DNA from: Rugamonas sp.
Lineage (GTDB): Bacteria > Pseudomonadota > Gammaproteobacteria > Burkholderiales > Burkholderiaceae_D
Assembly: GCF_025354735.1 (NCBI RefSeq)
Contig: NZ_JANXMI010000211.1
Location: 1-43,036 of the forward strand
DNA: 43,036 bases
Direction of reading: 5' to 3'
Numbering within the stretch: position 1 is the stretch's first letter; each line of letters opens with the position of its first letter. A model generated the notes under the pieces. That model was given only the letters and a program-made list of their open reading frames with translations. It ran no database searches and was not told the origin of the DNA. Of the stretch, positions 21,442-31,283 are shown one piece after another. Made by a program: the position numbers and the translations under genes.

Positions 21442-22087
21442 CCGTCACTACAACAAGCAAGGCTTGCCGCTGATCCTGCGCTACACGGCGAACGAGCGCA
21501 GCAACCACTGGATCACGGCCATCTGCTTCGTGCTGCTGGCCGTGTCGGGGCTGGCGATGTTCCATCCGGCCACGGCGTGGCTGGCCGTGTTCCTCGGCGG
21601 CGGCCAGTGGACCCGCATCCTCCACCCCTTCATCGGCCTGCTGATGTTCGTCTCGTTCTTTATCCTGGTGCTGCGCTTCTGGCGCCACAACCTGCTCGAA
21701 CAGGGCGACGTGCACTGGATGAAGCAGATCGGCGACGTGCTCAACAACCGCGAAGAAAGACTGCCCAAGGTCGGCCGCTACAACGCCGGCCAGAAGATGC
21801 TGTTCTGGGTGCTGATCGCCTGCATGCTGGGACTGCTGACCTCGGGCATCGTCATCTGGCGCGCCTATTTCGCCTTTTATTTTCCGATCGAGCTGGTGCG
21901 TTTGGCCGCGCTGCTGCACGCCTGTTGCGCCTTTGTGATCATCGCCTCCATCATCGTCCACGTCTACGCCGGCCTGTGGGTCAAGGGGTCGATAGGCGCC
22001 ATGGTGCGCGGCACGGTCACTTACGGCTGGGCCAAAAAACATCACGAACGCTGGTTCGCCAAGGCCGTCCGCCACTTGGAGGACTGA
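21428..22087 (+). CDS. fdnI: Formate dehydrogenase cytochrome b556 (gamma) subunit
   Basis: This 219-residue inner-membrane protein has four hydrophobic helices and matches the FdnI/FdoI diheme cytochrome b556 family. Candidate heme-ligand His residues sit in [26 protein letters not shown] and [10 protein letters not shown], at the expected helix positions. It takes electrons from the Fe-S subunit and reduces quinone. It begins 14 bp inside the fdnH gene, which suggests translational coupling. fdhE follows after 74 bp. Confidence 0.93.
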   Translation: MKHADRHYNKQGLPLILRYTANERSNHWITAICFVLLAVSGLAMFHPATAWLAVFLGGGQWTRILHPFIGLLMFVSFFILVLRFWRHNLLEQGDVHWMKQIGDVLNNREERLPKVGRYNAGQKMLFWVLIACMLGLLTSGIVIWRAYFAFYFPIELVRLAALLHACCAFVIIASIIVHVYAGLWVKGSIGAMVRGTVTYGWAKKHHERWFAKAVRHLED

Positions 22088-22161
22088 GCCATTCGCGCGC
22101 ATAGCTTACACTGGAGGCGGCCGCGCGACAGCACGCACGACAGCACATACTGGGGACTTAC

Positions 22162-23172
22162 TTGGTACAACGAATTCTGGAAGCGGGCGACATCGAGTCG
22201 CTCGACCACAACGCCATTCCGCGCCTGCTGCTGCCGCAAGCGGCCAGCGCCTTCGCCGCGCGCGCGGCCCGTCTGCGCCAGCTGGCCGGCGGCGCCGTCG
22301 GCGGCACGCCGGTCGACGCCACGCTGGGCGGCTATCTGCTGCTGATGGCGGCGCTGGTCGACGCCCAGGCCGCCGTCAGCGTGGCCCTGCCCAGGGACGC
22401 CGTCACGCTGCCGCCGCTGGCCGACATGCAGCAGGCGCTGGCCCACCGCATGCCGTTGATCCCGGTGGGCGGCGAACGCGACCCGGTCTGGCGCCGCATA
22501 TTTTCCAGCCTGCTCGACCGGCTCGACAGCCTCGCCGCCGCCCCGCCGCAACTGAGCGCGGTGCTGGGCGAATTGCGCGGCCTCGACGCCGCCGCCCTCG
22601 ACGCCTGCGCCGACGCCGTGCTGGCCCAGGATGGCGCCGCCGTCAATGCGCTGCACGCGCCCTTCGTCGCCGCCGCGCTGCAAGTGCTGTGGACGGTGCA
22701 AGCGGGCATGTTGCACCAGCTGGACGTGCCGGTGCTGGAGACGGGCACGCTGTGTCCGGTCTGCGGCTCGCACCCGGTCGCCAGCGCGATCCGCATCGGC
22801 GGCCAGTCGCAAGGCTATCGCTATCTGCAATGCGGCATCTGCACCAGCGAATGGCATATGGTGCGCGTCAAATGCTCCACCTGCGAAAGCAATAGCCAGA
22901 TCGCCTATCGCAGCCTGGACGCCATCGACGCGGCCGCGCTGGCGCAAACGGCCAAGCCGCGCAGCAAGGCCAACGATCCGAAAAAAGTGGCGCGCGCCGA
23001 AACCTGCGAGGATTGCCACAGCTATCGTAAAATCTTCAATCAGGAACATGATTATTACATCGAGCCGCTGGCCGACGACCTGGCCAGCCTGACGCTGGAC
23101 TTGCTGGTCTCGGCAGCCGGCTACGACCGCGCCAGCGGCAATCCGCTGCTGTGGTTCAGCGCCCAGGCCTGA
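22162..23172 (+). CDS. fdhE: FdhE, formate dehydrogenase formation protein
   Basis: This 336-residue cytoplasmic protein is needed for assembly of respiratory formate dehydrogenases. The C-terminal half has four zinc- or iron-type CxxC pairs (CPVCGS, CGICTSEW, CSTCES, CEDCHS), as in FdhE rubredoxin-like domains. The final HDYYIEPLADDLASLTLD stretch is also typical. The start is a TTG at 22162, eight bases after a GGGGA ribosome site. The position between the structural genes and selA fits a maturation role. E. coli FdhE is somewhat shorter (309 residues). Confidence 0.92.
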   Translation: MVQRILEAGDIESLDHNAIPRLLLPQAASAFAARAARLRQLAGGAVGGTPVDATLGGYLLLMAALVDAQAAVSVALPRDAVTLPPLADMQQALAHRMPLIPVGGERDPVWRRIFSSLLDRLDSLAAAPPQLSAVLGELRGLDAAALDACADAVLAQDGAAVNALHAPFVAAALQVLWTVQAGMLHQLDVPVLETGTLCPVCGSHPVASAIRIGGQSQGYRYLQCGICTSEWHMVRVKCSTCESNSQIAYRSLDAIDAAALAQTAKPRSKANDPKKVARAETCEDCHSYRKIFNQEHDYYIEPLADDLASLTLDLLVSAAGYDRASGNPLLWFSAQA

Positions 23173-23229
23173 TGTCCCACACCGAACTGCTCACCGGATA
23201 TTCCCGCGTCCGGGATATGTAAAGCGACC

Positions 23230-24683
23230 ATGAACCAGCCCACCGCCCTGCCCGTCCCGTCCCCGGCGCGTTCCATCCACCTGCCCTCGGTCGACCGCAT
23301 GCTGGCCTGTTCCAGCTGCGCCGCGCTGATCGCCACCTACGGCCGGGCCCAGACCGTGGACGCGGCGCGCGCGCTGCTGGCGGACAAGCGCGCGTGCCTG
23401 CTGGCCGGCGCCGATGCCGCGGTCGATGCCGATGCCGATGCCGCGGTCGAAGATATCCCGGCGCTGAACGCGCAAGTCGGCGCGCGGCTGGCACTGGCCA
23501 ACCGCGCACAGTTAAAGCCCGTCTACAACCTGACCGGCACCGTGCTGCACACCAACCTGGGCCGCGCGCTGCTGCCCGACGCGGCGGTGCAAGCCGTGGT
23601 CGAAGCGCTGCAATGGCCGATGAACCTGGAATTCGACCTCGACACCGGCAAGCGCGGCGACCGCGACGACCTGGTCGAAGACTTGCTGCGCGAACTGACG
23701 GGCGCCGAAGCGGCCACCGTCGTCAACAACAACGCCGCCGCCGTGCTGCTGATGCTCAACACGCTGGCCATGGGCCGCGAGGTCGTCATCTCGCGCGGCG
23801 AGCTGGTGGAAATCGGCGGCGCCTTCCGCATCCCCGACGTGATGCAGCGCGCCGGCGCCACGCTGCGCGAAATCGGCGCCACCAACCGCACCCACCGGGC
23901 CGACTACGCCAACGCGCTGGGCCCGCAGACGGCGCTGCTGATGAAGGTCCACGCCAGCAATTACAGCATCACCGGCTTCACCAAAAGCGTGGCCGTGGCG
24001 GAGCTGGCGCCGCTGGCGCGCGAGCATCACGTGCCGCTGGTCGTCGACCTCGGCAGCGGCACCCTGGTCGACCTGGAACGCTACGGCCTGCCGCACGAAA
24101 CGACGGTGCGCGAAACCATCGCCGCCGGTGCCGACCTCGTCACCTTCAGCGGCGACAAGCTGCTCGGCGGGCCGCAGTGCGGCATCATCGCCGGGCGCGC
24201 CGACCTGATCGCGCAGATCAAAAAAAATCCTTTGAAGCGGGCGCTGCGCGTCGGCAAGCTGACCCTGGCCGCGCTGGCGCCGGTGCTGGCGCTGTACCGC
24301 GCGCCGGACCTGCTGGCCGAACGCCTGACCACGCTGCGCCTGCTGACCCGCCGCGCCGACGCCATGCAGCGGCAGGCGGTCGAACTCCAGCCGCTGTTGC
24401 AGCACGCGCTGGGCCCATCCTACGGCGTGACGGCGCAAGCGATGCTGAGCCAGATCGGCAGCGGCGCGTTGCCGGTGGACCAGCTGCCGAGCTACGGCCT
24501 GGCGGTGCGCGCGTCGCCGGGCTGCGCCGTCGGCAACGCGCTGGGCCGGCTGGAACAGCGGCTGCGCGGCCTGCCTGTGCCCGTCATCGGCCGCATCGGC
24601 CAGGACACGCTGTGGCTGGACCTGCGCTGTCTGGAGGAAAGTCAGCAGCCGGCCTTCGCGGCCCAGCTCGAACGCTTGCCGCC

Positions 24684-24687
<4 letters not shown>
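23230..24687 (+). CDS. selA: L-seryl-tRNA(Sec) selenium transferase (selenocysteine synthase)
   Basis: This is a 485-residue PLP enzyme that converts Ser-tRNA(Sec) to Sec-tRNA(Sec) with selenophosphate. The PLP Lys is K310 in [12 protein letters not shown], equal to E. coli K295. Other hallmarks are [31 protein letters not shown] and [17 protein letters not shown]. The N-terminal tRNA-binding domain covers residues ~10-95. Its stop overlaps the selB start as ATGA, so the two are coupled. selD, which makes selenophosphate, is not in the window. Confidence 0.96.
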
Positions 24688-26654
<1,967 letters not shown>

Positions 26655-26687
26655 CGCGACAGCAAGAACGGGACGCCGGTATCCCGA

Positions 26688-26780
26688 GGAAAGCACACTC
26701 ATCCGGTGGTGTGGCCGGGCTTCAAACCCGGTGGAGGGCGTCAGCCGCTCTCCTGTAAGTTCGACTCTTACTGCTTTCCG
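26688..26780 (+). tRNA. selC: tRNA-Sec, anticodon TCA
   Basis: This is a 93-nt selenocysteine tRNA. The acceptor is the family-specific 8-bp stem (GGAAAGCA at 26688-26695 with TGCTTTCC at 26772-26779). The discriminator is G26780. The anticodon stem CCGGG/CCCGG (26715-26719, 26727-26731) holds anticodon TCA at 26722-26724, which reads UGA. A long variable arm (GAGGGCG...CGCTCTC) and a T arm (GTAAG-TTCGACT-CTTAC) follow. The next bases are CCC, so the final A of CCA is not encoded. It lies 33 bp after selB in the same direction. Confidence 0.95.
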
Positions 26781-27326
26781 CCCTCCCCTTGCGCAAACAA
26801 TATTTCAGCGCCGGCGCAATGGTAGCGCCCAACATCGTGGCCCCGGCCAGTTGAGCCGCGCGTTCGCGATCGTCATGATCGGTTGACTATGGGCTATTTC
26901 CATAACGCAGTTTTCTTGTCTTGCAAGAAATTATCGCCATTACCGACCACTGTGCCGCTTCGCTGCGGATGCTCTACAACTACCTCGTCAAAGAACGCGA
27001 TTAACAATCCCGCCCATCCCGTCCGTTAGCCACCTTTCGTGCGTAAGCGGCCTGTCATGCGGGCTAGCGCCATGATGCGGCCTCGCCGCGCCGACAATTT
27101 CTGAAGAGAACCGCAGCCACATTGCCCTGCCGCAGCTGATTTTTCGGCTAGGAAAAAAATGCAATCTCTCTTTACTGATATATACAACGGGCGGACATTG
27201 CAGTGCACAATAATTATCATATTTTTAATATAATTATTGCATCGCTTTATTGGTAGCGCTACATTGAAGCTTCAGGCCTGATCAACCCAACTTTCAATTA
27301 ACCTTTGTGATGAGGAGTTTGTTCCT
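26781..27326. other. Gene-free stretch downstream of selC
   Basis: About 545 bp without a convincing gene. It becomes AT-rich toward the PEP-CTERM promoter. A 7-bp hairpin (TTTCTTG 26912-26918 with CAAGAAA 26924-26930) is present. The bases 26916-27004 can be read as a short protein-like tail (EIIAITDHCAASLRMLYNYL) ending in TAA, with a stop just upstream, so it may be a remnant of a lost gene. The 3' end of selC is a known integration site in other bacteria, but I see no integrase and no repeated copy of the tRNA end. Confidence 0.5.
27208..27239. promoter_or_regulatory. AT-rich inverted repeat upstream of a PEP-CTERM gene
   Basis: CAATAATTAT (27208-27217) and ATAATTATTG (27230-27239) form a perfect 10-bp inverted repeat with a 12-nt spacer, about 90 bp before the ATG at 27327. 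It contains a TATAAT at 27229-27234. It may be a promoter with a regulator site. Confidence 0.4.
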
Positions 27327-27995
27327 ATGAAGTTTCTATCCACCAAGTCTGTTTTTGCTTCCGCCGTCATGTTGCTGGCCGCCACCGCGGCCCATGCGGA
27401 ACTCACCGTTTATACGAGTCAGGCCTCCTACCAGTCGGCCGTGGGCAAAAGCGGAGTAGATACCTTCAACGATCTGGATATTGATGAGCGTTACGATTCG
27501 CCGATGGCGCGCACCGCGGGTGGTTACGACTATTCCGTCGGCGCCGGCCCCAAAAACCAGCATATGTACCCAGGTGGTGATGACGATGGCGATTGGTGGC
27601 TGACCACCAGCAATGACGGCGATGGCCTGACCTTCAGCAAATTCGGCCAGAAGATCGTGGGCACCGGCGGTTTCTTCTTTACCTCCGACATGGGCGGCTA
27701 TTCGGAACCGGGCTTCTCGGTGCTGGTGACCGGCGTCGACAGCACGGGCGCCACGCTGAGCTACGAGGTCAAGAATTCCCAGGTGAACTCCTTCCTGGGC
27801 TTCGTCTCCACCGCCAGCATGGTGTCGCTGACGGTCAGCTCCATCCACTCGGACGCCGACTATGTCTGGCCGACGGTGGACAACTTCGAGCTGTCGGTCG
27901 CCGCCGTGCCGGAACCATCGACCTACGCCATGCTGCTCGGTGGCCTGGGCCTGCTCGGCGTCGCGGCACGGCGTCGTAAGCAACACGAGGCGTAA
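27327..27995 (+). CDS. PEP-CTERM sorting-domain protein
   Basis: This is a 222-residue exported protein. A signal peptide ends near AHA-E (about residue 24). A ~160-residue Gly- and Asp-rich extracytoplasmic domain with no motif I can name follows. The C-terminus has the full PEP-CTERM tag: VPEPSTYAMLLGGLGLLGVAA then RRRK (residues ~194-218). Such proteins are processed by exosortase (EpsH/XrtA type), which is not in this window, and usually go to the envelope or biofilm matrix. GAGGAG precedes the ATG. A strong hairpin follows the gene. Confidence 0.88.
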   Translation: MKFLSTKSVFASAVMLLAATAAHAELTVYTSQASYQSAVGKSGVDTFNDLDIDERYDSPMARTAGGYDYSVGAGPKNQHMYPGGDDDGDWWLTTSNDGDGLTFSKFGQKIVGTGGFFFTSDMGGYSEPGFSVLVTGVDSTGATLSYEVKNSQVNSFLGFVSTASMVSLTVSSIHSDADYVWPTVDNFELSVAAVPEPSTYAMLLGGLGLLGVAARRRKQHEA

Positions 27996-28005
27996 TCGCG
28001 CCGGG

Positions 28006-28035
28006 TGACCAAGCGGCGCCGGCGCCGCCTGGTCA
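28006..28035 (+). terminator. 30-nt near-perfect palindrome after the PEP-CTERM gene
   Basis: TGACCA-A-GCGGCGCC joins GGCGCCGC-C-TGGTCA with a single A/C mismatch, giving a 15-bp stem just 10 bp past the stop codon. Only a weak T stretch (TCTTGT) follows, so it may stop transcription or protect the transcript end. Confidence 0.55.
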
Positions 28036-28135
28036 TCTTGTGATCGGCATATGCCGAGCGGGCGTCACGCGCGCCGCGAGCAATTGTCCCCGCAGCCGCC
28101 GCGCCATTGGTGCGCGCGCCATGGCCGCGATCGGC

Positions 28136-28173
28136 TATAATTTTCAAGCCGTTATACTTATCAAGATATAACG
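28136..28173 (+). promoter_or_regulatory. TATAAT element and inverted repeat before the alcohol dehydrogenase gene
   Basis: TATAAT lies at 28136-28141. An inverted repeat, CGTTATA (28150-28156) and TATAACG (28167-28173) with a 10-nt spacer, follows about 75 bp before the ATG at 28247. It is a candidate operator. No matching -35 at normal spacing is clear. Confidence 0.4.
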
Positions 28174-28246
28174 ACAGTCGACTGCCTTGCCCCGGCCGCA
28201 ATGCGCAGTGCAATCCCCTTCCCCCTTTATAAACGGACCACCCACC

Positions 28247-29296
28247 ATGACACTCGCGCGCGGATACGCGGCCTCGGCCGCCAAAGAAAGACTGGCTCCC
28301 TACTCCTTCGAACGTCGCGCGCCGAACGCCGACGACGTCGCCATCGACATCAAATTCTGTGGCGTCTGCCACTCGGACATCCACCAGGCCCGCGACGAAT
28401 GGGGCGGCGCCATGTTCCCCATGGTGCCCGGCCATGAAATCGCCGGCATCGTCACCGCCGTCGGCGCAAACGTCAGCAAGTTCAAGGTCGGCGACCGCGT
28501 CGGCGTCGGCTGCTTCGTCGATTCCTGCACCACCTGCGCCAGCCGCGATGTCGACCTGGAACAGTACATGCCGGGCCTGGTGCAAACCTATAACAGCGTC
28601 GAGGCCGACGGCGTCACGCCGACCCACGGCGGCTATTCCGACCACATCGTCGTCAAGCAGGGTTATGTGCTGACCATCTCCGCCAACCTCCCGCTGGACC
28701 AGGCCGCGCCGCTGCTGTGCGCCGGCATCACGCTGTACTCGCCGCTCAAGCACTGGCGCGCCGGTCCCGGCAAGAAAGTCGCCATCATCGGACTGGGCGG
28801 CCTCGGCCACATGGGCGTGAAGATCGCCCACGCCATGGGCGCCGACGTGACGGTGCTGAGCCAGTCGCTGGCCAAGCAGGAAGACGGCCTGCGCTTCGGC
28901 GCCGCCCATTATTACGCCACCAGCGACGGCGCCACCTTCACCAAGCTGGCCGGCCAGTTCGACCTGATCATCAACACCGTCGGCGCCGCCGTCGACTGGA
29001 ACGACTACCTCCAGCTGCTGAAGATAGACGGCACCATGACGCTGGTCGGCGTGCCCGACGCGGCCACGCCGCCGGTCAACGCCTTCAGGCTGATCGGCTC
29101 GCGCCGCTCGCTGGCCGGCTCGATGATAGGCTCGGTCAAGGAAACCCAGGAAATGCTCGACTTCTGCGGCGAGCACGGCATCACCGCCGATATCGAACTG
29201 ATCGACATCCAGGCCATCAACGAAGCCTTCGAGCGCGTCGTCAAGAGCGATGTGCGCTACCGCTTCGTGATCGACATGAAGTCGCTGGCGGCCTGA
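28247..29296 (+). CDS. Zinc-type NAD(P)-dependent alcohol dehydrogenase (YahK/CAD-like)
   Basis: This 349-residue medium-chain dehydrogenase likely reduces aldehydes with NAD(P)H. Catalytic-zinc ligands are seen as Cys38 in CGVCHSD, His63-Glu64 in GHE and Cys158. The nucleotide-binding motif is GLGGLG at 182-187. The structural zinc site, normally four Cys spaced C-x2-C-x2-C-x7-C, has Cys94 and Cys97 but Arg100 and Met108, so it has lost two ligands. The start is the ATG at 28247; an upstream in-frame start would add 20 residues unlike the family. It is convergent with an SDR gene. The closest well-known relatives are YahK and cinnamyl alcohol dehydrogenases. The substrate is unknown. Confidence 0.88.
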   Translation: MTLARGYAASAAKERLAPYSFERRAPNADDVAIDIKFCGVCHSDIHQARDEWGGAMFPMVPGHEIAGIVTAVGANVSKFKVGDRVGVGCFVDSCTTCASRDVDLEQYMPGLVQTYNSVEADGVTPTHGGYSDHIVVKQGYVLTISANLPLDQAAPLLCAGITLYSPLKHWRAGPGKKVAIIGLGGLGHMGVKIAHAMGADVTVLSQSLAKQEDGLRFGAAHYYATSDGATFTKLAGQFDLIINTVGAAVDWNDYLQLLKIDGTMTLVGVPDAATPPVNAFRLIGSRRSLAGSMIGSVKETQEMLDFCGEHGITADIELIDIQAINEAFERVVKSDVRYRFVIDMKSLAA

Positions 29297-29301
29297 TCCG
29301 A

Positions 29302-29329
29302 ATGGCGGGATGACGCGCCGGCCCGCCAT
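29302..29329. terminator. Inverted repeat between convergent genes
   Basis: ATGGCGGG (29302-29309) and CCCGCCAT (29322-29329) can form an 8-bp stem between the ends of the alcohol dehydrogenase and SDR genes. It could slow or stop transcription from both sides. No T-run flanks it. Confidence 0.4.
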
Positions 29330-29339
29330 CGCAAGCCGT

Positions 29340-30086
29340 TTAGGCCGACATGCCGCCATCGACGTTCAGCGCCACGCCGGTGATATAGCTGGCGTCCGGG
29401 CTGGCCAAGAAGGCGACGGCGGCGGCCAGTTCATCGGTGGTGCCGAAGCGGCCCAGCGGCACCAGCTTGCGTTCCATGTCGGCGAAATCGCCGCTGTCGG
29501 GATTCATGTCGGTGGCCACCGGACCGGGCTGGACGACGTTGACGGTGATGCCGCGCGGCGCCAGTTCGCGCGCCCACGAACGGCTGTACAGGTTGACGGC
29601 CGCCTTGGTGGCCGAATAGTCGCCGGTGCCGGCCCAGGCGGCGCGCTCGCCCAGGCCGGAGCCCATGTTGATGATGCGGCCGTGGTCCGGCATCAGCGCG
29701 ATGGCGGCGCGCACGGCGGTGGCCACGCCCAGCACGTTGATGGCGAACAGGCGCTCGATGGCGGCCGGGTCGACCGGGTCCGACACCAGGCCGGCCATCA
29801 GGATGCCGGCGTTGTTGACCAGGATGTCGATGCGGCCGAACTGCTCGCCCACCTGCTGGACCAGCGCCGCCACCTGCGCCGGGTCGCCCTGGTCGGCCTG
29901 AATGGCGACGCCGCGCACGCCGAGCGCCGTGATTTGCCGCGCCACCGCGTCGGCCTTGTCGCCGGAAGCGGAATAGCTGATGACGACATCGGCGCCGTCG
30001 CGTGCCAGCCGCAGGGCGATCGCCGCGCCCATGCCGCGCGAACCGCCGGTGACCAGTGCCACTTTATTTGCCAAAGGTTTGCTCAT
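29340..30086 (-). CDS. SDR-family oxidoreductase
   Basis: This is a 248-residue classical short-chain dehydrogenase/reductase using NAD(P)H. The cofactor motif is TGGSRGMG (13-20), NNAG lies at 91-94, and the catalytic Ser143, Tyr157 and Lys161 are present (YSATK). The C-terminus SYITGVALNVDGG is typical of 3-oxoacyl-ACP-reductase-like SDRs. A GGGAG site precedes the ATG. It lies downstream of the LysR gene on the same strand, and the gap holds a TATCCA-N6-TGGATA dyad, so LysR control is likely. The substrate cannot be deduced. Confidence 0.88.
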   Translation of the reverse strand: MSKPLANKVALVTGGSRGMGAAIALRLARDGADVVISYSASGDKADAVARQITALGVRGVAIQADQGDPAQVAALVQQVGEQFGRIDILVNNAGILMAGLVSDPVDPAAIERLFAINVLGVATAVRAAIALMPDHGRIINMGSGLGERAAWAGTGDYSATKAAVNLYSRSWARELAPRGITVNVVQPGPVATDMNPDSGDFADMERKLVPLGRFGTTDELAAAVAFLASPDASYITGVALNVDGGMSA

Positions 30087-30189
30087 GATGTGCTCCCAGT
30101 AGGTGGATGAATGTCGGTTCGGTGTCGAACTGATGTGTCCATTCTAGGAGCGATCGCGGGGCGGATAAATCGGGCGGCGGCGCTTTCTG

Positions 30190-30207
30190 TATCCACAAAA
30201 CTGGATA
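30190..30207. promoter_or_regulatory. Candidate LysR operator before the SDR gene
   Basis: TATCCA (30190-30195) and TGGATA (30202-30207) are perfect inverted arms with a 6-nt spacer, in the 140-bp gap between the LysR stop and the SDR start. On the minus strand a TAGAAT -10-like element lies between the dyad and the SDR start. Dyads of this kind with A/T-rich centres are usual for LysR-type activators. Confidence 0.5.
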
Positions 30208-30226
30208 ATCGCGGCCGCTACGTCAC

Positions 30227-31126
30227 CTACGTCACGTCGGCGAACACGCCGACCAGCCAGTCGATGAAGACCCGCAGCCGGCTGCTCAGTTTGCGGTTCG
30301 GCTGATACACGACATGAAACGGATAAGGCGCCGGCACCCAGTCGGCCAGCACCGGCAGCAAACGCCCGGCGGCCAGATCGGCGCGCACGGTGAAGGTGTG
30401 GATCTGCAAGATCCCCATGCCGCCCAGGCCGGCGGCCGCGCGCGCCGCGCCATCGTTGACGCTGATGGCATACGGGCCGTCGATCTCGATGAATTCACCG
30501 CCCTTGGCGAAGCGCGACGGGATCGCCCTGTCGGTGCGGGCCGAGTGGTAGCCGATGATGCGGTAGCCGCTGTGCAAATCGTTCGGATGCTGCGGCACGC
30601 CATGCGTGTCCAGATATTGCGGCGTCGCGCAGGTGACCCAGGACGCGCTGCCGATCCGGCGCGCCACCACCGACGGCTGCGTCATGTCGCCGCCGCGGAT
30701 CACGCAGTCGATGTTTTCGTCGACCAGGTCGACGGCGCGGTCGCTCACGCCCAGCTCGATCTGGATGTCCGGATACAGCGCGAAGAAGGCCGGCAAGGCC
30801 GGCACCAGGATCAAGCGCCCCGTGGTGCCGCCGACGCTGACGCGGATTTTGCCGGAGGGCTTGACGTGCGCGCCCGTGAATTCGGAATCGAAATCCTCGA
30901 GCTCGCGCACCAGGCTGGCCGTGCCGTTGTAATAGGCCACGCCGTCGGCGGTCGGCGCCACCTTGCGTGTGCTGCGCTGCAAGAGCATCACCTTCAGGTG
31001 CGTCTCCAGGTCGATCACCAGCTTGCTGACGGTGGCTTTCGGTATGCCCAGCGAGTCGGCGGCGCGCGTGAACGAGCCGGTCTCGACGACGCGCGCATAG
31101 CAGCGGATGGCTAACAGTTGATTCAA
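30227..31126 (-). CDS. LysR-family transcriptional regulator
   Basis: This 299-residue regulator has an N-terminal winged HTH (residues ~1-60, SFTRAADSLGIPKATVSKLV) and a substrate-binding domain from ~90 to 295 that starts GKIRVSVGGTTGRLILVPAL. It resembles the DsdC/AaeR-like branch with the LxxRSTRKV segment after the HTH. It lies upstream of the SDR gene on the same strand. A 10-bp inverted repeat upstream of its own start suggests autoregulation. The inducer is unknown. Confidence 0.9.
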   Translation of the reverse strand: MNQLLAIRCYARVVETGSFTRAADSLGIPKATVSKLVIDLETHLKVMLLQRSTRKVAPTADGVAYYNGTASLVRELEDFDSEFTGAHVKPSGKIRVSVGGTTGRLILVPALPAFFALYPDIQIELGVSDRAVDLVDENIDCVIRGGDMTQPSVVARRIGSASWVTCATPQYLDTHGVPQHPNDLHSGYRIIGYHSARTDRAIPSRFAKGGEFIEIDGPYAISVNDGAARAAAGLGGMGILQIHTFTVRADLAAGRLLPVLADWVPAPYPFHVVYQPNRKLSSRLRVFIDWLVGVFADVT

Positions 31127-31154
31127 GGCGGCTCCCGGTTGGCTGGTCGGACAA

Positions 31155-31185
31155 TGTCCATGCGGCTATCTTAAACGCATGGACA
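31155..31185. promoter_or_regulatory. 10-bp perfect inverted repeat upstream of the LysR gene
   Basis: TGTCCATGCG (31155-31164) and CGCATGGACA (31176-31185) flank 11 bp, and lie 29-59 bp upstream of the LysR ATG. The 11-bp centre is A/T-rich, so it may overlap the promoter. It is a strong candidate autoregulatory operator. Its arms differ from the TATCCA dyad at 30190, so one site or the other may belong to another regulator. Confidence 0.6.
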
Positions 31186-31283
31186 GCACTTCCAACAGAA
31201 TTCCCGGTGGCCAAGTCAGTGGCGGTGCGCCAGCTCAGGCCGGACGATGCGAGCTGCCACCGTCCGGCCCGCACCGGGCCTAC

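Noticed and set aside
23394..24683. Extension of the selB frame upstream across selA
   Set aside because: The sequence there is an Arg-rich shadow of selA; the P-loop GTPase begins at the ATG at 24684.
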